A DNA stretch of 64,000 nucleotides from Bradyrhizobium sp. PSBB068. GTDB taxonomy: Bacteria; Pseudomonadota; Alphaproteobacteria; Rhizobiales; Xanthobacteraceae. A model generated the notes under the pieces. The model did not search any database. It worked only from the letters and a program-made list of their open reading frames with translations, and was not told the origin of the DNA. Both the position numbers and the translations under genes were made by a program. The DNA lies in assembly GCA_016839165.1 (NCBI GenBank), contig CP069300.1, positions 3,286,001-3,350,000 of the forward strand, in the 5' to 3' direction. Positions 18,480 through 29,641 of the stretch are shown in pieces (within the stretch, counting starts at the first letter, position 1; each line of letters opens with the position of its first letter).

Positions 18480-18497
18480 TAGATGCAAATGCATCTA
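18480..18497. promoter_or_regulatory. Inverted repeat IR1, putative operator upstream of the GST promoter
   Basis: Perfect 8-bp arms TAGATGCA and TGCATCTA with an AA centre. It ends two bases before the -35 hexamer of the promoter below. It shares the core ATGCA-NN-TGCAT with IR2, which implies one dimeric repressor or activator. Confidence 0.65.
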
Positions 18498-18499
18498 CC

Positions 18500-18527
18500 T
18501 TGACAGTTCCATGCCGCTGCATTTAAT
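18500..18527 (+). promoter_or_regulatory. Sigma-70-type promoter of the GST-SMR operon
   Basis: A consensus -35 TTGACA (18500-18505), a 16-base spacer and TTTAAT (18522-18527) as -10. Transcription would start near 18534, inside IR2, about 25 bases before the GST start codon. No other hexamer pair in this gap fits better. Confidence 0.65.
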
Positions 18528-18546
18528 TCGATGCAGTTGCATTGAA
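18527..18546. promoter_or_regulatory. Inverted repeat IR2, putative operator over the transcription start
   Basis: Arms TTCGATGCA and TGCATTGAA (8 of 9 matching) around a GT centre, overlapping the end of the -10 and the predicted start site. A protein bound here would block initiation. Confidence 0.6.
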
Positions 18547-18559
18547 CGCGAGGTTCGTC

Positions 18560-19237
18560 ATGGCCGCCCTGAAGCTGATCAGCCACAAGCTCTGTCCCTA
18601 TGTGCAACGCGCTGTCATCGCGCTGCAGGAGAAGGGCGTGCCGTTCGAGCGAATCGACATCGATCTCGCCAACAAGCCGGACTGTTTCCTGAAGATCTCG
18701 CCGCTCGGCAAGGTGCCGGTGCTGGTGGTGACCCGCGACGACGGCAAGGAGGTCGCGCTGTTCGAGAGCAATGTGATCTGCGAGTACATCGAGGAGACGC
18801 AAGCCGGCGCGAAGCTGCATCCGCAGGATGCGCTCACCCGCGCGGAGCACCGCGCTTGGATGGAGTTCGGTTCGGCTATCCTCGGTGACCTCTGGGGGCT
18901 CGAGACCGCGACCGATGCCGCCGCCTTCGAGAGCAAGCGGCAGGCGGTGGCCGCAAAGTTCGCGCGCGTCGAGGCTGCGCTCGGCGCGGGTCCTTTCTTC
19001 GCGGGTGACAAGTTCAGTCTGGTCGACGCAGTGTTCGCGCCGATCTTCCGCTATTTCGATCTGTTCGATCAGTTGACCGATCTTGCGGTCTTCACCCACA
19101 CGCCGAAACTCCGCGCCTGGCGCAGCGCGCTGGCGCAGCGGCCGAGCGTGCGCAGCGCCGTGTCACCCGATTATCCCGCGCTGCTGCACGCGTTCCTGGT
19201 CGGCCACCGCGCGCATATGCTGAAGCTCGCCGCGTAA
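18560..19237 (+). CDS. Glutathione S-transferase family protein
   Basis: A 225-residue cytosolic protein. The N-terminal thioredoxin-fold domain (about residues 3-82) has the motif LCPYVQRA at about 11-18. A cysteine at this active-site position is found in omega, lambda and DHAR-like GSTs, which act as glutathione-dependent reductases or dehalogenases more than as conjugating enzymes. The cis-proline segment LGKVPVL and the ESNVICEYIEE motif that binds the glutathione glutamyl group follow, then an all-helical C-terminal domain. ATG 18560 was chosen (GCGAGG ahead) over an upstream TTG that lies inside the operator. Followed 3 bases later by an SMR exporter gene, so the pair forms an operon with an apparent detoxification theme. 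Confidence 0.9.
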   Translation: MAALKLISHKLCPYVQRAVIALQEKGVPFERIDIDLANKPDCFLKISPLGKVPVLVVTRDDGKEVALFESNVICEYIEETQAGAKLHPQDALTRAEHRAWMEFGSAILGDLWGLETATDAAAFESKRQAVAAKFARVEAALGAGPFFAGDKFSLVDAVFAPIFRYFDLFDQLTDLAVFTHTPKLRAWRSALAQRPSVRSAVSPDYPALLHAFLVGHRAHMLKLAA

Positions 19238-19240
19238 GCC

Positions 19241-19570
19241 ATGTCGCATTCCGTTGCCTGGGTCGCGCTGGTCATCGCCGGTCTTCTCGATGTCGGCTGG
19301 GCGATCTCGATGAAGTATGCCGAAGGCTATACGCGGCTCGGCTGGACGCTGGTCTCGCTGCTGCTGCTCGCCGCGTTCGTGTTCCTGCTCGGGCGCGCGC
19401 TGCAGGTGCTCGGCGTCGGCGTCGCCTATACGGTGTGGACCGGCATCGGCGCCGCCGGCACGCTGACCATGGGCGTGCTGCTGTTCAACGAGGCGCTGAA
19501 CCCGATGAAGGTCGCGGGGATCGTATTGGTGCTGGTCGGGATTGCGGCGTTGAAGTTCGCGCCGGAATGA
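19241..19570 (+). CDS. Small multidrug resistance (SMR) family exporter, SugE/Gdx-like
   Basis: A 109-residue inner-membrane protein with four transmembrane helices. The sequence follows the guanidinium exporter (Gdx/SugE) branch: VIAGLLDVGWAISMKYAEGYTRL at the N terminus and AYTVWTGIGAAGTLTMGVLLFNEALNPMK in helix 3. The proton- and substrate-binding glutamate of helix 1 (Glu13 in E. coli SugE) is replaced by Asp17, which keeps the carboxylate but shortens it. SMR proteins work as antiparallel dimers; no second SMR gene is adjacent. It starts 3 bases after the GST stop and is expected to be cotranscribed. Confidence 0.88.
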   Translation: MSHSVAWVALVIAGLLDVGWAISMKYAEGYTRLGWTLVSLLLLAAFVFLLGRALQVLGVGVAYTVWTGIGAAGTLTMGVLLFNEALNPMKVAGIVLVLVGIAALKFAPE

Positions 19571-19576
19571 TCAGGC

Positions 19577-19822
19577 TTACGTGCCTTGAAAACGTTCCAG
19601 CGAATCCTCATGGGCATCCTCGGCCACTCCGTCCTCATATTCGACGGAATAGACGACGCCCGGTGGAAACCTGTCAAAGTAAGTGCCGGATCGATCTTGG
19701 GGACGAACGACCAAGACTACCCAAGCCTTGTGGCCTCGACGGAGCGGGTCAGACGCGTCATCCTTTACCCGCACGATGTCGCTATAAGTGAACTCGCCCG
19801 CCGTGTTCGCGGGCGACGTCAC
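19577..19822 (-). CDS. Small hypothetical protein
   Basis: An 81-residue acidic soluble protein that I cannot assign. It reads as one compact domain: an N-terminal FTYSDIVRVKDDASDPLRRG, a hydrophobic HKAWVVLVV strand, and a GVVYSVEYEDG strand before an acidic end. This alternation resembles small beta-rich SH3-like or immunity-type folds that open with a DIV-V strand; that is only a shape comparison. Third-position GC is somewhat lower than in neighbouring genes. It converges on the SMR gene and lies next to the alpha/beta hydrolase gene, only 7 bases after its end. Confidence 0.6.
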   Translation of the reverse strand: MTSPANTAGEFTYSDIVRVKDDASDPLRRGHKAWVVLVVRPQDRSGTYFDRFPPGVVYSVEYEDGVAEDAHEDSLERFQGT

Positions 19823-19829
19823 TGCCGCT

Positions 19830-20477
19830 TCACCGCACGTTGGCGAGACGCATGTCGAGATAGCCGGTCACCGTCTCCATCAGCGGCTCGAGCTTGCCGT
19901 CGAAGAAGTGGTTGGCGCCGGGGATGACCTGCTGGTCGATCACGATGCCCTTCTGCGTCTTCAGCTTCTCGACCAGCGTGTTGACGTCCTTGGGCGGCAC
20001 CACGGCATCCTTGTCGCCGTGCACGATCAGGCCGGACGACGGGCAGGGCGCGAGGAACGAGAAGTCGTAGAGATTGGCGGGCGGCGCGATCGAGATGAAG
20101 CCCTCGACCTCCGGCCGGCGCATCAGGAGTTGCATGCCGATCCATGCGCCGAACGAGAAGCCCGCCACCCAGCAGGCGCGCGCCTCGGGATTGATCGCCT
20201 GCGCCCAGTCGAGCGCGCTTGCCGCGTCGGACAGTTCGCCGGTGCCGTGGTCGAACGAGCCCTGGCTGCGGCCGACGCCGCGGAAGTTGAAGCGCAGCAC
20301 CGAGAAGCCGCGATGCGCAAACGCGTAGTAGCACTGGTAGACGATCTGGTGGTTCATCGTGCCGTGGAACTGCGGATGCGGATGCAGGATCATCGCAATC
20401 GGCGCGTTCTTCTGCTTGGCCGGATGATAGCGGCCCTCGAGACGGCCAGCAGGGCCGGTGAAAATCACTTCAGGCAT
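19830..20477 (-). CDS. Alpha/beta hydrolase (COG2945-like)
   Basis: A 215-residue cytosolic hydrolase. It has the family block LHPHPQFHGTMNHQIVY at about residues 32-48, the strand-and-turn RFNFRGVGRSQG, and the nucleophile elbow GFSFGAW with its serine near residue 109. The acid region is VHGDKDAVVPP (near 161) and the catalytic histidine is in GANHFFDG. Substrates of this esterase/acylpeptidase-like group are mostly unknown. ATG 20477 follows AAGGGAAC. The 16-base unit containing that Shine-Dalgarno is duplicated just upstream. It might be translated together with the small downstream gene. Confidence 0.85.
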   Translation of the reverse strand: MPEVIFTGPAGRLEGRYHPAKQKNAPIAMILHPHPQFHGTMNHQIVYQCYYAFAHRGFSVLRFNFRGVGRSQGSFDHGTGELSDAASALDWAQAINPEARACWVAGFSFGAWIGMQLLMRRPEVEGFISIAPPANLYDFSFLAPCPSSGLIVHGDKDAVVPPKDVNTLVEKLKTQKGIVIDQQVIPGANHFFDGKLEPLMETVTGYLDMRLANVR

Positions 20478-20480
20478 TGT

Positions 20481-20513
20481 GTTCCCTTGATTGACGCGTT
20501 CCCTTGATTGACG
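20481..20513. repeat. Tandem 16-base direct repeat in the hydrolase leader
   Basis: GTTCCCTTGATTGACG occurs at 20481-20496 and again at 20498-20513 (period 17). On the minus strand each unit carries AAGGGAAC, so the Shine-Dalgarno of the hydrolase gene is present twice. Confidence 0.85.
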
Positions 20514-20525
20514 TCGATCAATCAA
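20504..20525. promoter_or_regulatory. Palindrome upstream of the hydrolase gene, possible operator
   Basis: Perfect 8-bp arms TTGATTGA and TCAATCAA with a 6-base centre, 27 bases upstream of the hydrolase start. Size and symmetry suit a TetR- or MarR-like dimer; no regulator gene is adjacent. Confidence 0.45.
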
Positions 20526-20916
20526 CCGGTTGGAGCCATCTTCAGCGACGGGGCGCGAACAGGGCGGCTCATGATGAAATCGGCACAGGCGCCGCCGCGC
20601 GGCACGCTGGTGGGCCTTCTAGCATGACGCAAGGGGCAAAAATCAAGGAAATTGTGCCGCTTGGCCGGCGTGAATTCGCGCGGCGGCGCGCGATCCGGAT
20701 CGACATGCCGAATCGTTCGCTAGCCACCTGAAGTTTTGCTTTGTCATATTGCTATCGTGCTCGCCACGAACGGATGTCTTGCCTGGCAACACAGGTGTGG
20801 TTTTCGTGCGCGCGAAAAACCGCTCTTGCCGGCGACTCTGATCTGGTCTCGGTGCCCGACTGTCGCTATGTCGCAAGGGAAGGCCGCAACCACGGTGATT
20901 ACGGCGGGCAAGCTCG

Positions 20917-22074
20917 ATGGCCGATCGCGTCTATCTCGACTGGAATGCCACCACGCCGCTTCGCCAGGAGGCGAAAGCGGCGATGGCGGCCGCTTGGGAC
21001 TTGAGCGGCAACCCGTCCTCGGTGCACAGCGAGGGGCGCAGCGCGCGGCGGCTGGTCGAGGATGCGCGCAATGCGGTGGCGAAGGCGGTCGGCGGCCGGC
21101 CTCAGGACGTCGTATTTCTCTCCGGCGGGACCGAAGCCAATGCACTCGCATTGACGCCGGGATTGCGCCGCGGTGCAGGCGCGCCGGTCGAGCGGCTGTT
21201 GGTGTCAGCGATCGAGCACGCATCCGTGCTCGCCGGCGGGCGGTTTCCGCGCGAGGCAATCGGCGCGATCAATGTTACGCAGGCCGGAGTGATTGATCTC
21301 GATCGTCTGCGTGCGCTGCTGGCTGATAGTCCGCCCGCACTTGTCTCGGTGATGCTGGCGAACAACGAGACCGGCGCCATTCAGCCGGTGGGCGACGTCG
21401 CAGACATCGTCCATGCCGCCGGTGGTCTGCTGCATGTCGATGCGATCCAGGCGTTCGGCAAGATCCCGTTCGATCTCGCCTCGACGAAGGCCGACCTCGT
21501 GACGCTGTCGGCGCACAAGATCGGCGGACCGAAGGGCACCGGCGCGCTGGTGCTTGCTGAGGGCGTTGATGGGCTGGAGGCGCTGCTGCGCGGCGGCGGG
21601 CAGGAGCTTGGACGGCGGGCAGGGACGGAGAACGTCGCGGGGATCGCAGGCTTTGGTGCGGCCACGAAGGCTGCGATGGCGGTGTTGAAGGCCGACGCCG
21701 CCCGCGTCAGGGGATTGCGCGACCGGCTCGAGCACGGGCTGCGGCAGACGCCGGACGTGCTGGTGTTCTCCGACGACGTGAAGCGGTTACCGAATACCGT
21801 CCTGTTCACGGCACCGGGTATGAAGGCCGAGACGGCCGTGATCGGATTCGACCTTGGGGGGGTAGCGGTCTCGTCCGGCTCCGCCTGCTCGTCAGGCAAG
21901 GTCCAGCCGTCGCATGTCTTGGAGGCAATGGGATACCGTTCAGAGGTGTCCCAGGGAGCGGTGCGGCTCAGTCTTGGCTGGTCTACCACGGAGACAGACG
22001 TGGATTTGACCCTCAAGGCTTGGCGAAAGCTCGCCGATAGCCTAGTTAAGGGAGAGCGACGAAACACAGCTTGA
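20917..22074 (+). CDS. Cysteine desulfurase, group I (NifS/IscS-like), first gene of the SUF operon
   Basis: A PLP enzyme that takes sulfur from cysteine for Fe-S clusters. The 385 residues include the PLP lysine Lys201 in SAHKIGGPKG, the conserved HVDAIQAFG strand, and the active cysteine Cys324 within SSGSACSSG. The SSGSACSSG loop marks group I (IscS/NifS) enzymes and not SufS. GGCGGG precedes the ATG. It heads a run of seven same-strand genes for Fe-S assembly, and a group II desulfurase (sufS) follows four genes later, so the operon encodes two different sulfur donors. The gap to sufB is 98 bases. Confidence 0.93.
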   Translation: MADRVYLDWNATTPLRQEAKAAMAAAWDLSGNPSSVHSEGRSARRLVEDARNAVAKAVGGRPQDVVFLSGGTEANALALTPGLRRGAGAPVERLLVSAIEHASVLAGGRFPREAIGAINVTQAGVIDLDRLRALLADSPPALVSVMLANNETGAIQPVGDVADIVHAAGGLLHVDAIQAFGKIPFDLASTKADLVTLSAHKIGGPKGTGALVLAEGVDGLEALLRGGGQELGRRAGTENVAGIAGFGAATKAAMAVLKADAARVRGLRDRLEHGLRQTPDVLVFSDDVKRLPNTVLFTAPGMKAETAVIGFDLGGVAVSSGSACSSGKVQPSHVLEAMGYRSEVSQGAVRLSLGWSTTETDVDLTLKAWRKLADSLVKGERRNTA

Positions 22075-22172
22075 ACTGTTCTAAGCGGGTGATTTCGCGT
22101 TCAAAGCATCGTAAGAGACTTTTCGGAACTGAGATCCACCGCGGTCCTTGAAACCGCGAGCGGAGGATATGA

Positions 22173-23669
<1,497 letters not shown>

Positions 23670-23728
23670 TCCATCCCGTGTGAGGGCGCGGCCGCCGCGC
23701 CTCCCGGATGATGTTCAGGAAAAATCAG

Positions 23729-24481
<753 letters not shown>

Positions 24482-24498
24482 CAGATACGGGTTCTCAG

Positions 24499-25821
24499 AT
24501 GAACGTTGTCGCAAAGACTGAGACCGGGCGCGCGCTGGGCGATGCATTCGCCGTCGCGCGTGACCGCCTGCCGGGCAAGAGCAAGATCGCCGATCAGCGC
24601 CGCCAGGCGTTCGAGGCCTATGAGCGCTCGGGCCTGCCGCATCGCCGGATCGAGGATTGGAAATACACCGATTTGCGCGCGCTGATGCGCGAGGTGCTGC
24701 CGCTGGCGCCTGCGCCGGATGCCGCAGCTCTGGGCCGCGCTGCTGCCGCCATCAAGCTGCAGGCGATCGACGGCGTGCGCCGCCTGGTGCTGGTCGACGG
24801 CGCGTTTGCGCCTGATCTGTCCGATCTCGGCAACCTCGACAAGGGCCTCGGCATCCAACCGCTGCGCGAAGTGCTCGACGCCGGTGACGGCGTGCTCTCC
24901 ACGCAGGCCTTTGCGACCGACATCTCCAATCCGATGATCGCGCTGAACGGTGCGATGGCGACCGATGGCGTTGTCATCGAGATCGCCGACGGTACGGTGC
25001 TGGCGCAGCCGCTGCACATCGTGCACGTCGCATCCGGCACCGCCCCGGCCTCGATGTTCACGCGCTCGTTGCTGCGGCTCGGACGGGATGCCAATGTGAC
25101 GTTGGTGGAGAGCTATCTCGCCGGCGAGGGCGCCAAGGCCTACCAGGCGTACGACGGGCTGATCGTCGCGATCGGCGACAATGCACGGTTGGACCACGTG
25201 CGTCTGGTCGAGGACAGCATCGATGCCTTCAACATTTCCTCGGCGACGGTGTCGCTCGGTGCGCATGCCCATTTCAACACCTTCGGCCTGACCTCGGGCG
25301 GTCATGTCAGCCGCTACCAGCTGACGGTGACCTGCGCCGGCGAGGGCTCCAACGTCGAGACCAACGGCCTCAATCTGATCAACGGCACGCAGCATGCCGA
25401 CACCACGCTGTTCATGGATCACGCGGTGCCGCACTGTGCGAGCCGCGAGATCTTCCGTGCCGTCGTCGACGACCGCGCGCATTCGGTGTTCCAGGGTCGC
25501 ATCATTGTCCGTCCGGACGCCCAGAAGACCGACGCCAAGATGATGACCCGTGCGCTGTTGCTGTCCGACGACGCGGAAGCCGACAACAAGCCGGAGCTCG
25601 AAATCTTCGCCGACGACGTCACCTGCGGTCACGGCGCGACCACCGGTGCGCTCGACGAGAGCCTGCTGTTCTACATGCGCGCCCGCGGATTGCCCGAGAA
25701 GGAAGCGCAGGCGCTGCTGATCCAGGCCTTCGTCGGCGAGGCGATCGAGAGCATTGCCAGCGACGCGTTGCGCGAGGTGGCAATTGCCACCGCGCAGCGC
25801 TGGCTGGAAGCGAGGGCATGA
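24499..25821 (+). CDS. sufD: Fe-S assembly protein SufD
   Basis: A 440-residue partner of SufB with the same beta-helix fold. The N-terminal helical part contains GLPHRRIEDWKYTDLR, a SufD hallmark. The core block is SNVETNGLNLINGTQHADTTLFMDHAVPHCASREIFRAVVDD. The C-terminal SufB/D family motif is CGHGATTGALDESLLFYMRARGLPEKEAQALLI. The acceptor histidine region HAVPHC is intact. The gene starts 17 bases after sufC, and its TGA overlaps the sufS ATG (ATGA), indicating translational coupling. Confidence 0.96.
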   Translation: MNVVAKTETGRALGDAFAVARDRLPGKSKIADQRRQAFEAYERSGLPHRRIEDWKYTDLRALMREVLPLAPAPDAAALGRAAAAIKLQAIDGVRRLVLVDGAFAPDLSDLGNLDKGLGIQPLREVLDAGDGVLSTQAFATDISNPMIALNGAMATDGVVIEIADGTVLAQPLHIVHVASGTAPASMFTRSLLRLGRDANVTLVESYLAGEGAKAYQAYDGLIVAIGDNARLDHVRLVEDSIDAFNISSATVSLGAHAHFNTFGLTSGGHVSRYQLTVTCAGEGSNVETNGLNLINGTQHADTTLFMDHAVPHCASREIFRAVVDDRAHSVFQGRIIVRPDAQKTDAKMMTRALLLSDDAEADNKPELEIFADDVTCGHGATTGALDESLLFYMRARGLPEKEAQALLIQAFVGEAIESIASDALREVAIATAQRWLEARA

Positions 25822-27065
25822 GCATGCATAAGGCGGTCGCCAACGGTTCTTACGACGTCGCTCTCGTGCGGCAGGATTTTCCGGCGCTCGCCATGCAGAT
25901 CTACGGCAAACCGCTGGTCTATCTCGACAACGCCGCATCGGCGCAGAAGCCGAATGCGGTGCTTGACCGCATGACCGAGGCCTACAAGAGCGAATACGCC
26001 AACGTGCATCGCGGCCTGCACTACCTCGCCAACGCTGCGACCGAGGCCTATGAGGGCGCCCGCGGCAAGGTCGCGCAGTTCATCAACGCGCGCCGCAATG
26101 AGGAGATCATCTTCACCCGCAACGTCACCGAGGCGATCAACCTCGTGGCATCGTCCTGGGGCGGAGAGAACATCAAGGAGGGCGACGAAATCGTCCTCTC
26201 GATCATGGAGCACCACTCCAACATCGTGCCGTGGCACTTCCTTAGGGAGCGCCAGGGTGCCGTGATCAAGTGGGCGCCGGTCGACGATGAAGGCAACTTC
26301 CTGATCGAGGAATTCGAGAAGCTCCTCACTCCCCGTACCAAGATCGTCGCGATCACCCAGATGTCGAATGCGCTCGGCACGCTGGTTCCGGTCAAGGAGG
26401 TGGTGCGGCTGGCGCATGCCCGCGGCGTTCCGGTGCTGGTCGACGGCGCGCAGGGCGCGGTGCATCTGCCGATCGACGTCCAGGACCTCGATTGCGATTT
26501 CTACGCCTTCACTGGCCACAAGGTGTACGGGCCGACCGGCATCGGCGCGCTCTACGCCAAGCACGAGCATCTGGTGGCGATGCGGCCGTTCAACGGCGGC
26601 GGCGAGATGATCCGTGAGGTCGCCAAGGACTGGGTCACCTATGGCGATCCGCCGCACAAGTTCGAGGCCGGGACGCCGCCGATCGTCGAGGCGATCGGGT
26701 TGGGCGCCGCGATCGACTACGTCAATTCGATCGGCAAGGAGCGCATCGCTGCGCATGAGCACGAGCTGCTCACCTACGCGCAGGAGCGCCTGCGCGAGAT
26801 CAATTCGCTGCGGGTGATCGGAACCGCCCGCAACAAGGGGCCGGTGATCTCCTTCGAGATGAAGGGCGCACATCCGCACGACGTCGCGACCGTGATCGAC
26901 CGCCAGGGTATCGCCGTGCGCGCCGGCACGCATTGTGTGATGCCGCTTTTAGAGCGGTTCAATGTGACGGCCACCTGCCGCGCATCGTTCGGGATGTATA
27001 ATACAAAGGAAGAAGTCGACCATCTGGCGCAGGCGCTGATCAAGGCGCGGGAATTGTTCGCATGA
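25818..27065 (+). CDS. sufS: Cysteine desulfurase SufS (group II)
   Basis: A 415-residue PLP desulfurase/selenocysteine lyase. It has VYLDNAASAQKP near residue 34, HRGLHYLA, the MEHHSNIVPW motif, the PLP lysine Lys235 in TGHKVYGPTG, and the active cysteine Cys373 in RAGTHCVMP. The short RAGxHC loop is the group II type that usually depends on SufE or SufU for persulfide transfer. Neither accessory protein is encoded in this window, so it is elsewhere in the genome or replaced. Start and stop overlap both neighbours by four bases (ATGA), marking it as an integral operon member. Confidence 0.96.
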   Translation: MSMHKAVANGSYDVALVRQDFPALAMQIYGKPLVYLDNAASAQKPNAVLDRMTEAYKSEYANVHRGLHYLANAATEAYEGARGKVAQFINARRNEEIIFTRNVTEAINLVASSWGGENIKEGDEIVLSIMEHHSNIVPWHFLRERQGAVIKWAPVDDEGNFLIEEFEKLLTPRTKIVAITQMSNALGTLVPVKEVVRLAHARGVPVLVDGAQGAVHLPIDVQDLDCDFYAFTGHKVYGPTGIGALYAKHEHLVAMRPFNGGGEMIREVAKDWVTYGDPPHKFEAGTPPIVEAIGLGAAIDYVNSIGKERIAAHEHELLTYAQERLREINSLRVIGTARNKGPVISFEMKGAHPHDVATVIDRQGIAVRAGTHCVMPLLERFNVTATCRASFGMYNTKEEVDHLAQALIKARELFA

Positions 27066-27433
27066 CCGATACAGCCGAAGTCAAGACGGCCACCATGGAA
27101 ACCACCTCGGCACTGCCGGCGGAGGAGACCGAGCGCATGAGCGGCGAGATCGTCGCGGCGCTGAAGACGGTGTTCGATCCGGAAATCCCGGCCGACATCT
27201 ACGAGCTCGGCCTGATCTACAAGGTCGACCTCAAGGATGATCGCTCGGTCGACATCCTGATGACCCTGACCACGCCGAACTGCCCTGCTGCCGGCGAGCT
27301 GCCGACCATGGTCGAGAACGCGGTTGCCAGCGTTCCCGGCGTCGGTGTCGTCAACGTCAATCTGGTCTGGGATCCGGCCTGGACGCCGGACCGGATGTCG
27401 GACGAGGCGCGCCTCGTCCTCAATATGTGGTGA
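27062..27433 (+). CDS. SUF system DUF59/MIP18-family Fe-S assembly protein
   Basis: A 123-residue protein of the DUF59 family, found at this position in many alphaproteobacterial SUF operons. The domain fills about residues 25-123, with VFDPEIPADIYELGLIYKVDL, the LMTLTTPNCPAAGELP segment bearing the conserved Cys, and GVVNVNLVWDPAWTPDRMS. Homologues (PaaD, MIP18/CIAO2) help deliver Fe-S clusters to target proteins; the precise bacterial SUF role is not settled. The first 20 residues are acidic and Thr/Glu rich. It overlaps sufS by four bases and is followed 65 bases later by sufA. Confidence 0.92.
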   Translation: MTDTAEVKTATMETTSALPAEETERMSGEIVAALKTVFDPEIPADIYELGLIYKVDLKDDRSVDILMTLTTPNCPAAGELPTMVENAVASVPGVGVVNVNLVWDPAWTPDRMSDEARLVLNMW

Positions 27434-27498
27434 TGTGTTAGCGGATTGGACTTAGGCTCGAGACAATGGGCAATTGATTTGCCGCTGGGACTGACCAC

Positions 27499-27897
27499 AT
27501 GAGTGACATGACCCAAGTTTCACCAACCCCAGCCAAGCCGAAGCGGCCGCGCCCGCAGGTCATGAGGCTGACCGATGCCGCGGCGGAGCGGATCACCGAG
27601 CTGACCAAGCGCGCCGATTCCGAGATCGTCGGGCTGCGCGTCGGCATCAAGAATGGCGGCTGCGCCGGACAATCCTACACCGTCGAATATGCCCACGAGA
27701 TCCGTCCGACCGACGAAGTCGTCGAGGACAAGGGCGTCAAGATCCTGGTCGATCCGAAGGCCGTGTTGTTCCTGCTCGGCACCGAGATGGATTACGTCGC
27801 CGACAAGATGCAGGCCCAGTTCGTGTTCAACAACCCGAATCAGGTCTCTGCCTGCGGCTGCGGCGAATCGGTGCAGCTGAAGCCGGCCACGGTCTGA
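27499..27897 (+). CDS. sufA: A-type Fe-S cluster carrier SufA/IscA
   Basis: A 132-residue A-type carrier that receives clusters from the SUF scaffold and passes them to apo-proteins. The three cluster-ligating cysteines are all present: Cys55 in GGCAGQSY and the CGC pair Cys119/Cys121 in SACGCGES. The first 20 residues are a Pro/Lys/Arg-rich extension ahead of the conserved MRLTDAAAERI. It is the last recognisable gene of the SUF operon; after its TGA there is a 148-base gap with no obvious intrinsic terminator. Confidence 0.95.
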   Translation: MSDMTQVSPTPAKPKRPRPQVMRLTDAAAERITELTKRADSEIVGLRVGIKNGGCAGQSYTVEYAHEIRPTDEVVEDKGVKILVDPKAVLFLLGTEMDYVADKMQAQFVFNNPNQVSACGCGESVQLKPATV

Positions 27898-28045
27898 TCG
27901 CTGCCGCACCGGCGAGTGTGCAATCGCGCTCGCGCCCTTTGATCAGATACAACCATCGTTGCGTGTCGACGTCCTCGTCGACCATACTGCGTAGCCAGCG
28001 GGCTGCGGCAGGCGTGTCCGGTCGCGCTGCAATGAGGGTGGGCAC

Positions 28046-28513
28046 ATGGACCGTGAATTTCTCACCGACCTGTTCGTCGATTTCGGCCCGGTCACGCTGC
28101 GCCGGATGTTCTCCGGCTACGGCATCTCGGCCGACGGCACCAATTTCGCGCTCGCCTTGCGGGCCGGGCTCTACTTCCGTGCCGACGAGGTGACCATCCC
28201 GCAATTCGAGGCGGAGGGCTGCGGGCCGTTCCAGTACCAGACGAGTTCGAAGACGGTCACGGTGAACTCCTATTGGCAGCTGCCGGCGCGGCTGTTCGAC
28301 GATGCCGAGGGGCTTGCGGTCTGGGCGCGCTCGGCGCTCGGCGCCGCCCAGCGCGCCGCGCTGCACAAGCGGCCACGGAAACGACCGGCTGCGCGAAAGG
28401 CGAAGGCGCCGACGAAGAAGGCTGCAAGCAAGAGGGTTGCGGCGAAGAAGCCCGGCGCGAGAAAGCTTTCAGTCAAGAAGACGCGTGTGCCCGGGAAACG
28501 GTCGTCGTCCTGA
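28046..28513 (+). CDS. TfoX N-terminal-domain protein with basic C-terminal tail
   Basis: Residues 1 to about 100 form a TfoX/Sxy N-terminal domain, with FGPVTLRRMFSGYGISADG near residue 13, GLYFRADE, and FQYQTSSKTVTVNSYWQLPARLFDD. This domain is known from the competence regulator TfoX, but in many alphaproteobacteria it stands alone with unknown function. The last 48 residues are a Lys/Arg/Ala/Pro tail without a TfoX C-terminal domain, resembling nucleic-acid-binding tails. Such a tail also occurs on the peroxiredoxin at 9890-10627. ATG 28046 has a G-rich GAGGGTGGG ahead. The gene converges on the diguanylate cyclase gene. Confidence 0.85.
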   Translation: MDREFLTDLFVDFGPVTLRRMFSGYGISADGTNFALALRAGLYFRADEVTIPQFEAEGCGPFQYQTSSKTVTVNSYWQLPARLFDDAEGLAVWARSALGAAQRAALHKRPRKRPAARKAKAPTKKAASKRVAAKKPGARKLSVKKTRVPGKRSSS

Positions 28514-28528
28514 GAGGAGGCGAACTGA

Positions 28529-29641
<1,113 letters not shown>

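Larger units (their letters stand above)
20478..20916. other. Intergenic region between the alpha/beta hydrolase gene and the SUF operon
   Basis: A gap of 439 bases between divergent genes. Near its left end are the tandem repeat and palindrome described separately. The rest shows no convincing gene on either strand. An AT-richer stretch at about 20725-20765 is the likely promoter zone for the SUF operon, but I cannot name hexamers or an Iron-Rhodo-box/Irr-type site with confidence. Confidence 0.5.

Noticed and set aside
18527..18560. Upstream TTG start at 18542 for the GST gene
   Set aside because: It lies inside the IR2 operator next to the predicted transcription start; ATG 18560 has a Shine-Dalgarno and fits the family start.
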